From assembly GCA_950022495.1 (NCBI GenBank), contig CATLLJ010000005.1, positions 103,899 to 167,898 of the forward strand: a stretch of DNA of 64,000 bases. Direction: 5' to 3'. This stretch comes from an uncultured bacterium (GTDB lineage Bacteria > Cyanobacteriota > Vampirovibrionia > Gastranaerophilales > Gastranaerophilaceae). Within the stretch, counting starts at the first letter, position 1. The number at the start of each line of letters is the position of its first letter. Shown piece after piece: positions 10,262 to 17,865 of the stretch. The position numbers and the translations under genes were made by a program. The notes below the pieces were generated by a model, which worked only from the letters and a program-made list of their open reading frames with translations, was not told the DNA's origin and did no database searches.

Positions 10262-10795
10262 CTAGTATTGTAACATAGAAATTACTTTTCCGCAATCTGT
10301 TAATTTTTCTTTTCCGTTTAATGCGGAAAGTTCAATTAAAAATGCAGCACCAACTAAATTCCCGCCTGCTTTTTTGATTAAGTTACATGCAGCTTTAGCT
10401 GTTCCGCCTGTAGCTAGAAGGTCATCTACAACTAGAACATTTGCACCTTTTTCTATTGCATCTGCGTGAATTTCAATAGTATCTGAACCGTATTCAAGAT
10501 CATAAGATTCTTTTATTGTTTCTGCAGGTAATTTGTTTGGTTTTCTTACCGGTATAAATCCGCAGTTTAATTTATAAGCCATTGGCATACCAAAAATAAA
10601 TCCGCGGCTTTCAATCCCTGCAATGTAGTCTATTTTGTAATCTTTGTACTGGTCACAAAGATAATCAACCATAACTTTCATTGTTTCTGCGTCTTTAAGT
10701 CCGGTTGTAATATCTCTAAATATGATTCCTTCTTTCGGAAAATTAGGAACTGCTCTAATTTTATTTTTTACATCTTCAATTGTTAATGTTGTCAT
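10262..10795 (-). CDS. apt: adenine phosphoribosyltransferase
   Basis: Apt converts adenine and PRPP to AMP in purine salvage. The 177-residue length is normal. The type I PRTase PRPP-binding loop VVDDLLATGGTA is at about 122-133. The N-terminal IRAVPNFPKEGIIFRDIT and the GIESRGFIFG stretch are typical Apt signatures. It follows the glycosyltransferase gene by 13 bases. Confidence 0.96.
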   Translation of the reverse strand: MTTLTIEDVKNKIRAVPNFPKEGIIFRDITTGLKDAETMKVMVDYLCDQYKDYKIDYIAGIESRGFIFGMPMAYKLNCGFIPVRKPNKLPAETIKESYDLEYGSDTIEIHADAIEKGANVLVVDDLLATGGTAKAACNLIKKAGGNLVGAAFLIELSALNGKEKLTDCGKVISMLQY

Positions 10796-10808
10796 TTATC
10801 TTTTTCTC

Positions 10809-12179
10809 CTATCTATTCAGTAATAAATTTTTTAATTCATCTTTTGCTTTTTTAATTTTTTGTTTAGCACGCTGAATTGCGTGTTCATGCTGGATAAGTC
10901 CGTGAGCTGTTTTACCCCAGTTCATATCTTTTTTCATAAATAATATTTTTGTTCCGATGAATAATACAAGCGGGAACCATATTATTAAAAGGTAAATCGA
11001 AGTTTCAATTGCTTGAACCAGAGCATTCCATCTGGAAAGATTATCATATCTTCTCAAGCTGTATCTGCATGCTATCATAAATCCAAGTCCAATGATAGCC
11101 CCCATAATAACAGATGACATTAAAATGTGCGGAGTGGCACCTTTTATTATTACTTTCATCAGAAGTATGCCTATTTCAATAATAAACCACGCAGGCATTA
11201 TGAATTCTGAAATATACGCTATCATGTCTAATCTTACACGAAGTGACATTTTTTTTGATGTGAGAATATCCCAAAAATATTCTAAATATCTTCTAATAGT
11301 GCCTTCTAACCAGCGTCTGCGTTGTCTGTATAACGGTGAAAGGTACATAATACCTTCTTCATACACAACTGTGTCAGGACAAAATCTTACGTCCCATCCC
11401 TTGATGTGAAGTCTGGTTGACATGTCTAAATCATCTGTAATTGTATAATTATTCCAGCCGTTAATATCTTCAAGAGCTTCTCTTTTGATAAGTTCGCCGT
11501 TACCGCGAAGTTCAACTGCACCTTTAACGGAGTCTCTGCTTACTTGAAAATGTGTATCCATTGTCATTTCATTGTTTTGACATCTGGTCAAAAGGTTTGT
11601 GTCTTTATTTCTAACAACTTTTCTAGCTTGAACAGCTCCAACATCTTTAGGTTCCAGTTCGTAAACTAAATTTGTTAAAAAATCCTTTTCCATTGTTGCA
11701 TCGGCGTCAAAAACCAGAATAGCTTCGCCTTTCGCAAATTGTAATGCATCATTTAGTACAGCGGATTTCCCAGGAAACGCATCTTTTGGTCTAATAAAAG
11801 CGATAACTTTATTAGGATATTTTTGTTCTAAATCCTTGATAACAGATGCTGTATTATCTGTACTTCTGTCATCAATAGCAATGATTTCAAAATTTGGATA
11901 ATCCATTTGTAAAACTGTTTCTACAGTATTACTTATAACTGATTCTTCATTATGTGCTGGAATCATAATGCTAATGAACGGTTTATAATTTTCATTTTTT
12001 TCTTTAGGATTTTTAAGGGCAATTCTTTTTTTTATTTTAGTTGCAATTGTAGTAAACAATGCATAAACACTCATGATAGAAACAAGAATAGCAAGTCCCC
12101 ATACTGTATAACTTTGAAATATGTAAATAAATGCAGTTAATCCTAAAACGATTAAAAATAGTAAAATTCTTTCTTTCAT
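10809..12179 (-). CDS. processive glycosyltransferase family 2, membrane-bound
   Basis: A 456-residue GT2 enzyme of the PgaC/hyaluronan/cellulose synthase type. Two N-terminal membrane helices precede a catalytic domain with IDDRSTD, the DADA (DxD-like) metal site, the TDDLDM base motif and RQRRRW (the QxxRW product-channel motif). About three further C-terminal helices follow. This architecture exports the chain it makes. The polymer is unknown; poly-N-acetylglucosamine is a possibility. No partner deacetylase or outer-membrane porin gene is nearby. Confidence 0.88.
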   Translation of the reverse strand: MKERILLFLIVLGLTAFIYIFQSYTVWGLAILVSIMSVYALFTTIATKIKKRIALKNPKEKNENYKPFISIMIPAHNEESVISNTVETVLQMDYPNFEIIAIDDRSTDNTASVIKDLEQKYPNKVIAFIRPKDAFPGKSAVLNDALQFAKGEAILVFDADATMEKDFLTNLVYELEPKDVGAVQARKVVRNKDTNLLTRCQNNEMTMDTHFQVSRDSVKGAVELRGNGELIKREALEDINGWNNYTITDDLDMSTRLHIKGWDVRFCPDTVVYEEGIMYLSPLYRQRRRWLEGTIRRYLEYFWDILTSKKMSLRVRLDMIAYISEFIMPAWFIIEIGILLMKVIIKGATPHILMSSVIMGAIIGLGFMIACRYSLRRYDNLSRWNALVQAIETSIYLLIIWFPLVLFIGTKILFMKKDMNWGKTAHGLIQHEHAIQRAKQKIKKAKDELKNLLLNR

Positions 12180-12352
12180 TTTCCCTAATCTTCTTATTCC
12201 CTAATATATTAATATTTTAGCAAAAAAGTATTTTAGGGTCTCATAATATAAAAATATTGATACAATTTGCAAAAATAATTATAAAATTATCCCATAATAT
12301 CAACCATAAAGATGTTTTTTACGTAAAAAAGTGTTAAAATTCGTTAAAATAC

Positions 12353-12380
12353 TTGCATGACCTGAAATTTTGAATATAAT
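12353..12380 (+). promoter_or_regulatory. sigma-70-type promoter for HU gene
   Basis: TTGCAT (12353-12358) and TATAAT (12375-12380) with a 16-base spacer, about 32 bases upstream of the HU start codon. The 12180-12352 stretch upstream is very AT-rich with no other feature. Confidence 0.65.
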
Positions 12381-12411
12381 TGATTTGTACACTAAGAAAA
12401 GGAGTTTTATT

Positions 12412-12690
12412 ATGAACAAAGAAGAATTAGTACAAGAAATTTCTAAAAAAGCTAACGTTACTCAAAAAGAAGCAGCTGAAGTTTTATCTTCATTAGTTGA
12501 TACAATCCAAAAAACAGTTGCTAAAGGTAAAAAAGTTACTTTAGTAGGTTTCGGTACATTTGAACCACGCAAAAGAGCTGCTAGAACTGGTAGAAACCCT
12601 CAAACTGGTAAAGAATTAAAAATTCCTGCAAAAACAGTTCCTGCATTCTCAGCTGGTAAAAAATTCAAAACTGTTGTTAACGGAAAATAG
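12412..12690 (+). CDS. hup: HU family DNA-binding protein
   Basis: A 92-residue histone-like nucleoid protein. The family pattern is clear: NKEELVQEISKKANVTQKEA at the N-terminus, then GFGTFEPRKRAARTGRNPQTG (the DNA-binding arm) and IPAKTVPAFSAGKKFK. The start at 12412 is chosen because AAAAGGAG lies 8 bases upstream; an in-frame upstream ATG would add 14 residues that HU proteins lack and would lie on the promoter. Single gene with own promoter and terminator. Confidence 0.95.
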   Translation: MNKEELVQEISKKANVTQKEAAEVLSSLVDTIQKTVAKGKKVTLVGFGTFEPRKRAARTGRNPQTGKELKIPAKTVPAFSAGKKFKTVVNGK

Positions 12691-12716
12691 TTCTTTAACA
12701 ATAGAATATAATTTTA

Positions 12717-12756
12717 GAGACTCTGGCTTTTGTCAGGGTCTCGTTTTTTATATATT
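12717..12756 (+). terminator. terminator after HU gene
   Basis: GAGACTCTG pairs with CAGGGTCTC (one G-U) around a short loop, followed by six T. Confidence 0.8.
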
Positions 12757-12809
12757 AATTTTATTTTGTTTCTGATATAATAATTTAGGAATTTAGGGAG
12801 ATATTAATT

Positions 12810-13430
12810 ATGTTGGATAGTATATTAGCCGGTTTGATAGGCTGGATAGAAAGTGTTATTACAGCGATGGGTCCTGCTGGAATTGCTCTATTGATGGCAA
12901 TTGAGTCATGTAATATTCCGCTGCCTTCAGAAGCTGTCTTACCTTTTGCTGGTTATCTTGTCAGTAAAGGTGAAATGGGATTTCATGCTGCATCAATTGC
13001 AGGTGCCATTGGATGTGTAATCGGTTCAATTCCATCATACTATCTTGGATATTTTGGCGGAAGAAAGTTCTTTGAAAAATATGGTAAATATGTTCTTGTT
13101 TCAAAAAAAGATTTGGATGAAGCTGATAAATGGGTTGAAAAATATGGAGATTGGGCATTTTTTATTTGTAGAATGCTTCCTGTAATCAGAACTTTTATTT
13201 CTCTTCCCGCAGGGATATTAAAGGCTCGAAAAAGAACGTTTTTTACTTTAACATTTTTAGGTTCATTGATCTGGAGTTATATCTTGGTTTATGTTGGAGT
13301 AAAATTAGGCGAACATTTAGACAAATTAAAAGCAATCTGGCATAAATTTGATGCAGTAATTATTGTTGCAGTCTTAATTCTTGGCGGAATATATATTTAT
13401 AAACACATAAAACATATAAAAGAAAGTTAG
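12810..13430 (+). CDS. DedA family membrane protein
   Basis: A 206-residue polytopic protein of the DedA/VTT superfamily, which includes undecaprenyl-phosphate and phospholipid flippases/scramblases. It shows the family N-terminal ESxxxPLPSEAVLPFAG re-entrant segment (about 32-48), the GYFGGRKFFEKYGKY loop and the CRMLPVIRTFISLPAG motif. About five helices are predicted by eye. A possible TATAAT is at 12776. Its stop overlaps the convergent regulator's stop by 4 bases. Confidence 0.9.
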   Translation: MLDSILAGLIGWIESVITAMGPAGIALLMAIESCNIPLPSEAVLPFAGYLVSKGEMGFHAASIAGAIGCVIGSIPSYYLGYFGGRKFFEKYGKYVLVSKKDLDEADKWVEKYGDWAFFICRMLPVIRTFISLPAGILKARKRTFFTLTFLGSLIWSYILVYVGVKLGEHLDKLKAIWHKFDAVIIVAVLILGGIYIYKHIKHIKES

Positions 13431-13648
13431 TCATTAAAGATAAATAACTTGTAAATTTCTATATGTAGAGCATTTGCAATTTTTGTTATTGTTTGAAGAG
13501 AAGGAGATTGTTCTCCGCGTTCAACTATGCCCATTGTTGAGCGTGCGAGTCCTGCCAAATCCGCAAGTCCTTCTTGCGAAAGGCTTCGTTTTACTCTTTC
13601 TAGTCGGATATTCATCCCTACTTTTTTATCTATTTCATCTACTTTCAT
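13427..13648 (-). CDS. XRE-type helix-turn-helix regulator (pilin pair 1)
   Basis: A single Cro/C1-type HTH domain protein: GMNIRLERVKRSLSQEGLADLAG, then LARSTMGIVERGEQSPSLQT. I take the start at 13648 (MKVDEIDKK), about 73 residues. An earlier in-frame ATG at 13717 would add a hydrophobic stretch unlike HTH proteins and would cover the divergent spacer. It is divergent from the pilin-like gene at 13742. Role as the regulator of that gene is inferred from the same layout at three other loci. Confidence 0.82.
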   Translation of the reverse strand: MKVDEIDKKVGMNIRLERVKRSLSQEGLADLAGLARSTMGIVERGEQSPSLQTITKIANALHIEIYKLFIFND

Positions 13649-13661
13649 GGTCATCTTGTAC

Positions 13662-13690
13662 ATTATTATAAGTAATTGACATATAATAAT
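13662..13690. promoter_or_regulatory. candidate operator between regulator and pilin-like gene (pair 1)
   Basis: A 9-bp perfect inverted repeat (13662-13670 and 13682-13690) with an 11-base spacer, all A/T in the arms. A TATAAT for the pilin-like gene is at 13720-13725. The AT-rich composition makes chance repeats possible. Confidence 0.4.
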
Positions 13691-13741
13691 ACACGTGGTA
13701 TTGTGGACATGTTGCACATTATAATAGAGGGTTAGGTTAGC

Positions 13742-14440
13742 ATGGCTAGGAAATTTTATATCGCATTTACTTTGGCTGAAGTTTTGATAACTTTAGGAAT
13801 AATTGGAATCGTTGCCGCGATGACTATTCCAAATCTAATCGCAAAAGTTGATAGAGATTCTAAAATTGCAAATGTTAAAAAAGCTCATTCTGTATTAAAT
13901 CAAGCTATAAAACTTTCTACTATAGATAATGAAGATTATGAAACATGGGATTCTTCTTTATCATATCAGGATTATGTAATGCGGTATTTTGCTCCATATA
14001 TGAATATTGCTGTATTTTGCGATACTTATAGCAAATGTAACTATAAAACTTCAGCTCCTTGGATAAAAAATGATGGTACAGGGGGATATACAGTATTTAA
14101 TTTTAATGGACGTTATCCATTTATTACTAATGATGGTATTTTATATTCTATATTGATTTCCGGCGGTTCTGATGGTACGGATGCATTTTATGATACTACT
14201 AACTTCGCTAAAAACGGAATAATTGTTGATGTAAACGCATCTTCTCCTCCAAATCGTTTTGGAAATGACGTATTTATGTTTATAAGAACTCAAAATGGTA
14301 CAGTTATGCCTTTTGGATATAACTTACCGGATTCTCAGATTAATCAGGATTGTAAAATTAAAGGGAAAGGATTATATTGTGCTGAAAAATTAAGACGCAA
14401 CGGTTGGCGATATTCAAACGGATATCCATGGTACGGGTAA
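13742..14440 (+). CDS. pilin-like protein with prepilin N-terminal methylation domain (pair 1)
   Basis: A 232-residue type IV pilin/type II secretion pseudopilin-like protein. A very short leader (MARKFYIA) precedes FTLAEVLITLGIIGIVAAMTIPNL, the N-methylated hydrophobic helix with Glu5. The globular domain is lineage-type, with VDVNASSPPNRFGNDVFMF (about 162-180), a motif shared with the other pilin-like proteins here. Cysteines near the C-terminus may form disulfides. It would be processed by a prepilin peptidase and assembled at the inner membrane; none of that machinery is in the window. Confidence 0.85.
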   Translation: MARKFYIAFTLAEVLITLGIIGIVAAMTIPNLIAKVDRDSKIANVKKAHSVLNQAIKLSTIDNEDYETWDSSLSYQDYVMRYFAPYMNIAVFCDTYSKCNYKTSAPWIKNDGTGGYTVFNFNGRYPFITNDGILYSILISGGSDGTDAFYDTTNFAKNGIIVDVNASSPPNRFGNDVFMFIRTQNGTVMPFGYNLPDSQINQDCKIKGKGLYCAEKLRRNGWRYSNGYPWYG

Positions 14441-14444
14441 ATTT

Positions 14445-15068
14445 TTATAGGTTTTCTCCGTGGCAGTCTGTGCCTCCTGTTTTGATAAGATTATATTTAT
14501 CTGCGATTGCTTCAAGTTTGTCCGGATTTGAGAATTTTATATATTTTCTCCAACGTGGATACGGATAATAAACTTCAATTCCATCTAAACCTAAGTCTAC
14601 TAACTCTTTTATAAAATTTTCCATATTTAGTGCCCAGCAGCAAGCAGGGTGTGCAAGTACGGCAATACCTCCGGCAGAGTGGATTGTATCAATAAGTTCT
14701 TTAATATTGCGTTTTGCAAAAATTCTAACGATATCTGCTTCTGTTTCATTTTTATTCTTTGCATAAAACTTTTTCATTTGTTCGTTGTTTATGTCAATAC
14801 CGTAGGCTAATAAATGTAAGAATATGTATTTGTACCATACATCAAATTCAACTCCTGTTATTGCCGGTGAATTTGGATTATCAATGTGTCCATTTATAGT
14901 ATTATGATCTGTAATTGCGTAATATTTGTATTTTGTTGAAGCCTGAGTTTCGATTTCATTAAAAGACGCCTTGCCATCAGAATATGTAGAATGGATATGT
15001 AAATTTATTAAATTATTTAAATAATCTTCTCTGGTAAATGATTTAATAAGCTCAATATAATTTATCAT
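14445..15068 (-). CDS. PHP domain metal-dependent phosphoesterase
   Basis: A 207-residue protein with PHP metal motifs: LHIHSTYSDG near residue 25, ITDHNT, EF at the HVEF-like position, AHPAC, and TDCHG at the C-terminus. This resembles the YciV/TrpH family (RNase AM, 5-prime nuclease or nucleotide phosphatase). It is shorter than the 280-residue typical form and ends just after the last metal motif. It is convergent with the pilin-like gene, 4 bases apart. Confidence 0.82.
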   Translation of the reverse strand: MINYIELIKSFTREDYLNNLINLHIHSTYSDGKASFNEIETQASTKYKYYAITDHNTINGHIDNPNSPAITGVEFDVWYKYIFLHLLAYGIDINNEQMKKFYAKNKNETEADIVRIFAKRNIKELIDTIHSAGGIAVLAHPACCWALNMENFIKELVDLGLDGIEVYYPYPRWRKYIKFSNPDKLEAIADKYNLIKTGGTDCHGENL

Positions 15069-15134
15069 TAAAAAGTACTTTCTTTAATTTTGCATCTATT
15101 TGTAATAAAATCATGTTACAACAAAGGAGGATAT

Positions 15135-16067
15135 ATGTCCAAGTATGAAATTAAGAATAGTATTTGGTTTGTATTAGCAGAAGGTATTAAAATTTACTTT
15201 TCAAATATTGATAAATTTTTAGTGTATATGTTGTTTCCTGTGTTTGGTCAAGTTTTGGGTATCGCACTTACCTTTTGTTTAACTTTAGGTTTTGCAGATA
15301 AAATTGCCGCCAAAACTGATAGTATTACTTCTGCACTATTGTTAATCTTACTTCTGGCTATTCCGGGACTTTTGATTTTTGTTAAGGCTTTCTGGGATTA
15401 TATGGTAGCTTATGTTGCTCTAAACTCAATGACTGAAGGTGCGGTAACAACCGGTCATGTTTATGATTTAAAATCACATAAAGAAGTTGCAACACAAAGA
15501 ACTTTAAAATATATGGGCTTTTTAATTATTCTTAGTTTGTTAATGTCAGTTGGCTCAAGTATATTTTTTATAATTCCCGGATTTGTACTTTGGATATATT
15601 GTATTTTAATATTTCAAGTATTTACATTTGAACCGGACTTGTCCATCTGGGAATGTTATAAACGAAGTTTTATGCTGATTAAAGGAAACTGGGGCAGAAC
15701 ATTTTGTTTGATGACAATACTTGGGTTTTTCTCAATATTTATCCTTACAGAAGGTATTTCTGTAATTTTTGATTATTTAAATTTAACGTCCGGAATTTGC
15801 AGTATTTTTGATTTTATAGGTAAGGCTATTCCTTTGACATTGGTAAATCGTGTTCTTGTGCATTTTGAAATGGCACCAATCACCGTTGCAATGATTTCAA
15901 AATACATATTTTTATCTGTGTTAAGTTGTATAATTGCAGGATTAACTCTGCCAATTCGTAGTATTTGCTGGTCTCTATGGTATAAAAATTTGTCAGATAT
16001 AAAAGATGGCTGTGTTTCAAAACCTAAAAAAAGAACAAAAAGAATTGTTGAGGATGGTGAATTTTAA
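15135..16067 (+). CDS. hypothetical polytopic membrane protein, 310 aa
   Basis: Unrecognised. Six or so membrane helices (around 27-48, 60-80, 128-160, 190-210 and two near 250-290) are followed by a basic tail. The start at 15135 is set by AAAGGAGG directly upstream; the longer in-frame form lacks a ribosome site. The next gene begins immediately after its stop, and rph follows, suggesting an operon. Confidence 0.75.
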   Translation: MSKYEIKNSIWFVLAEGIKIYFSNIDKFLVYMLFPVFGQVLGIALTFCLTLGFADKIAAKTDSITSALLLILLLAIPGLLIFVKAFWDYMVAYVALNSMTEGAVTTGHVYDLKSHKEVATQRTLKYMGFLIILSLLMSVGSSIFFIIPGFVLWIYCILIFQVFTFEPDLSIWECYKRSFMLIKGNWGRTFCLMTILGFFSIFILTEGISVIFDYLNLTSGICSIFDFIGKAIPLTLVNRVLVHFEMAPITVAMISKYIFLSVLSCIIAGLTLPIRSICWSLWYKNLSDIKDGCVSKPKKRTKRIVEDGEF

Positions 16068-16283
16068 TTGTTTATCTGTAAAAATTGTAAATCAGTTGAT
16101 AAATTTGAATTGATGTTCTCACCGGATTACACCGGAGATAGAAATTTTGCCCGAAAATATAATGACAAAGGTGAAATAGAAATAACAGTTGACGGTTATG
16201 TTTTTGTACCTGATTTGCAGTTTATGAATGAACATGCTGTATGCAGATATTGCGGTCAAATTTATATATGGGATTACGAATAA
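16068..16283 (+). CDS. small zinc-ribbon-like protein, 71 aa
   Basis: Two CxxC knuckles (CKNC near the N-terminus and CRYC near the C-terminus) suggest one zinc site. It starts with TTG directly after the preceding stop codon, so translation is probably coupled to the membrane-protein gene. Function unknown. Confidence 0.65.
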   Translation: MFICKNCKSVDKFELMFSPDYTGDRNFARKYNDKGEIEITVDGYVFVPDLQFMNEHAVCRYCGQIYIWDYE

Positions 16284-16298
16284 ATAAGGAGATATATT

Positions 16299-16994
16299 AT
16301 GAGATTAGAAAACCGAAAAAATGACGAAACTCGTGAAATTAAATTTACCAGAAATTACACCAAACATGCACTAGGTTCTGTGCTTGCAGAATTCGGAGAT
16401 ACAAAGGTTATTACAACTGCTTCAGTTGAAATTGGTAAACCAAAATGGATCTCTAAAGAGGATTCAAGAGGCTGGTTAACTGCAGAATATTCTTTGCTTC
16501 CTTCTTCAACTTCAACAAGATGCCAGAGAGAAAGAAGTAAAATTTCAGGTAGAACTCAGGAAATTCAACGTTTGATTGGCAGAAGTTTAAGAGCCTGTGT
16601 TGATTTGGAAAAAATGCCGGATGTAACAATTACAATTGATGCTGATGTTATTCAAGCAGACGGTGGAACAAGAACTGCAAGTATTTGCGGCGGCTTTGTG
16701 GCATTATCCGATGCCATTGAAAAACTTATGGCTGATGGTACTCTTAAAGAAAATCCTATCATAGAGCCAATTGCAGCAATTTCAGCAGGTATTGTTAATG
16801 GCGAAGTTCGTCTTGATTTGAATTACGAAGAAGATTCACATGCTCAGGTAGATTCAAATGTAGTGTTGACCAAAAGCGGTAAGATTATTGAATTTCAAAC
16901 AACTGCAGAAGGTGAGCCTTATGAATTTGATAAGATGATGGAAATTTTTAAAGTTGCTTCAAAAGGTATTTCTGAAATTATTGAAAAATATTAA
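16299..16994 (+). CDS. rph: ribonuclease PH
   Basis: A phosphorolytic 3-prime exoribonuclease that trims tRNA 3-prime ends. The 231-residue form has the PNPase/RNase PH fold with GWLTAEYSLLPSST, RSLRACVD, the VIQADGGTRTASICGG phosphate/active-site region and a C-terminal EFQTTAEGEPY. It has an AAGGAG ribosome site. Confidence 0.96.
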   Translation: MRLENRKNDETREIKFTRNYTKHALGSVLAEFGDTKVITTASVEIGKPKWISKEDSRGWLTAEYSLLPSSTSTRCQRERSKISGRTQEIQRLIGRSLRACVDLEKMPDVTITIDADVIQADGGTRTASICGGFVALSDAIEKLMADGTLKENPIIEPIAAISAGIVNGEVRLDLNYEEDSHAQVDSNVVLTKSGKIIEFQTTAEGEPYEFDKMMEIFKVASKGISEIIEKY

Positions 16995-17016
16995 TTTTCA
17001 GGATAAAATTTACTTT

Positions 17017-17352
17017 ATGAAATGGTTATCTTTAGTTCTAATATTTGTATCATTTTTAAGTTGTTTGTCTGTTAGTGCAAAAAGTTCAACGGAACCGGTG
17101 TATTCTACTGAGGGAGTTGAAATTGATGCATCTGTAGCAGCTTCAAAACCTTCAATTGAAGATAAAAATGAACAAAAAGAAATAAGAAATCGTTCTAGAA
17201 AATATATAAAGTATCAAAAAACTTTAGACAAACAAAATGCGAAAAAAACAGCAAAAGAAAAAGAGCTGGAGTATTTACAAAACAGGTTAGAGCAAAAGAA
17301 AAATAAGTTAGAAACAATGTTTTCTGACAATGTGAAAGGAGAACAGGAATGA
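17017..17352 (+). CDS. exported coiled-coil protein, 111 aa
   Basis: A signal peptide (MKWLSLVLIFVSFLSCLSVSA) precedes a short linker and a Lys/Glu/Gln-rich helix (about 50-105) with coiled-coil composition. The start at 17017 follows CAGGA. Its stop overlaps the ATG of the next gene (ATGA), so the two are translationally coupled. Unknown function. Confidence 0.7.
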   Translation: MKWLSLVLIFVSFLSCLSVSAKSSTEPVYSTEGVEIDASVAASKPSIEDKNEQKEIRNRSRKYIKYQKTLDKQNAKKTAKEKELEYLQNRLEQKKNKLETMFSDNVKGEQE

Positions 17353-17747
17353 AAAAATTATTAGTATCACTTATGGCATTATCTGTGTTGTCATTTGGTG
17401 CAGCTGCAAATGCAGGTTCAATTTCTAGTGCATTAAATAATGCTGCAAATAAAATTAACCAGAAAGAACAACAATTAACTAATTCTCAAAAAGAAGCAGC
17501 AAAAAGACAGGAACAGCGTCAAAAAGAAATCCAAAAACAAAGAGAGGCTAACCAGAAAGCTGCTGAACAAAGACAAAAAGAAATTCAAAAGCAAAGAGAA
17601 GCAAATAAAAAAGCTTTAGAACAAAAACAAAAAGATTGGCAAAAACAGCAGGAACAAGCTAAAAAAGATGCTGCGAAAAGACAGCAGGAAAGACAGAAAG
17701 CTGTTCAACAAAAGAAAGATGCTTGGAATACTTTAATTGGTAAATAG
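17349..17747 (+). CDS. exported Gln/Lys/Glu-rich repeat protein, 132 aa
   Basis: A signal peptide ending near AANA (residue 22) precedes a long charged helix with no other domain. An 18-residue unit occurs twice in tandem (55-72 and 73-90, beginning EQRQKEIQKQ) and decays into related KQKDWQKQ-type repeats. This is likely a periplasmic rod or coiled coil. It overlaps the preceding coiled-coil gene by 4 bases and ends at a strong terminator. Confidence 0.75.
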   Translation: MKKLLVSLMALSVLSFGAAANAGSISSALNNAANKINQKEQQLTNSQKEAAKRQEQRQKEIQKQREANQKAAEQRQKEIQKQREANKKALEQKQKDWQKQQEQAKKDAAKRQQERQKAVQQKKDAWNTLIGK

Positions 17748-17767
17748 TATTTAAGAATATAATATTC

Positions 17768-17806
17768 AGAAGCGAAATTTTACAATTGTAAAATTTCGCT
17801 TCTTTA
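17768..17806 (+). terminator. terminator after coiled-coil gene pair
   Basis: A near-perfect palindrome (17768-17803) with about 17-bp arms, ending in CTTCTTT. Confidence 0.85.
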
Positions 17807-17865
17807 TTGCTCATGTTGTTTGTCTGTGTTACGATTAAACAAGTCAGACTTAGGATTAAATATAC

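Noticed and set aside
17520..17660. Short repeated DNA blocks suggesting a CRISPR-like array
   Set aside because: The repeats are in frame and encode the tandem 18-residue units of a coiled-coil protein; there are no spacers or cas genes.
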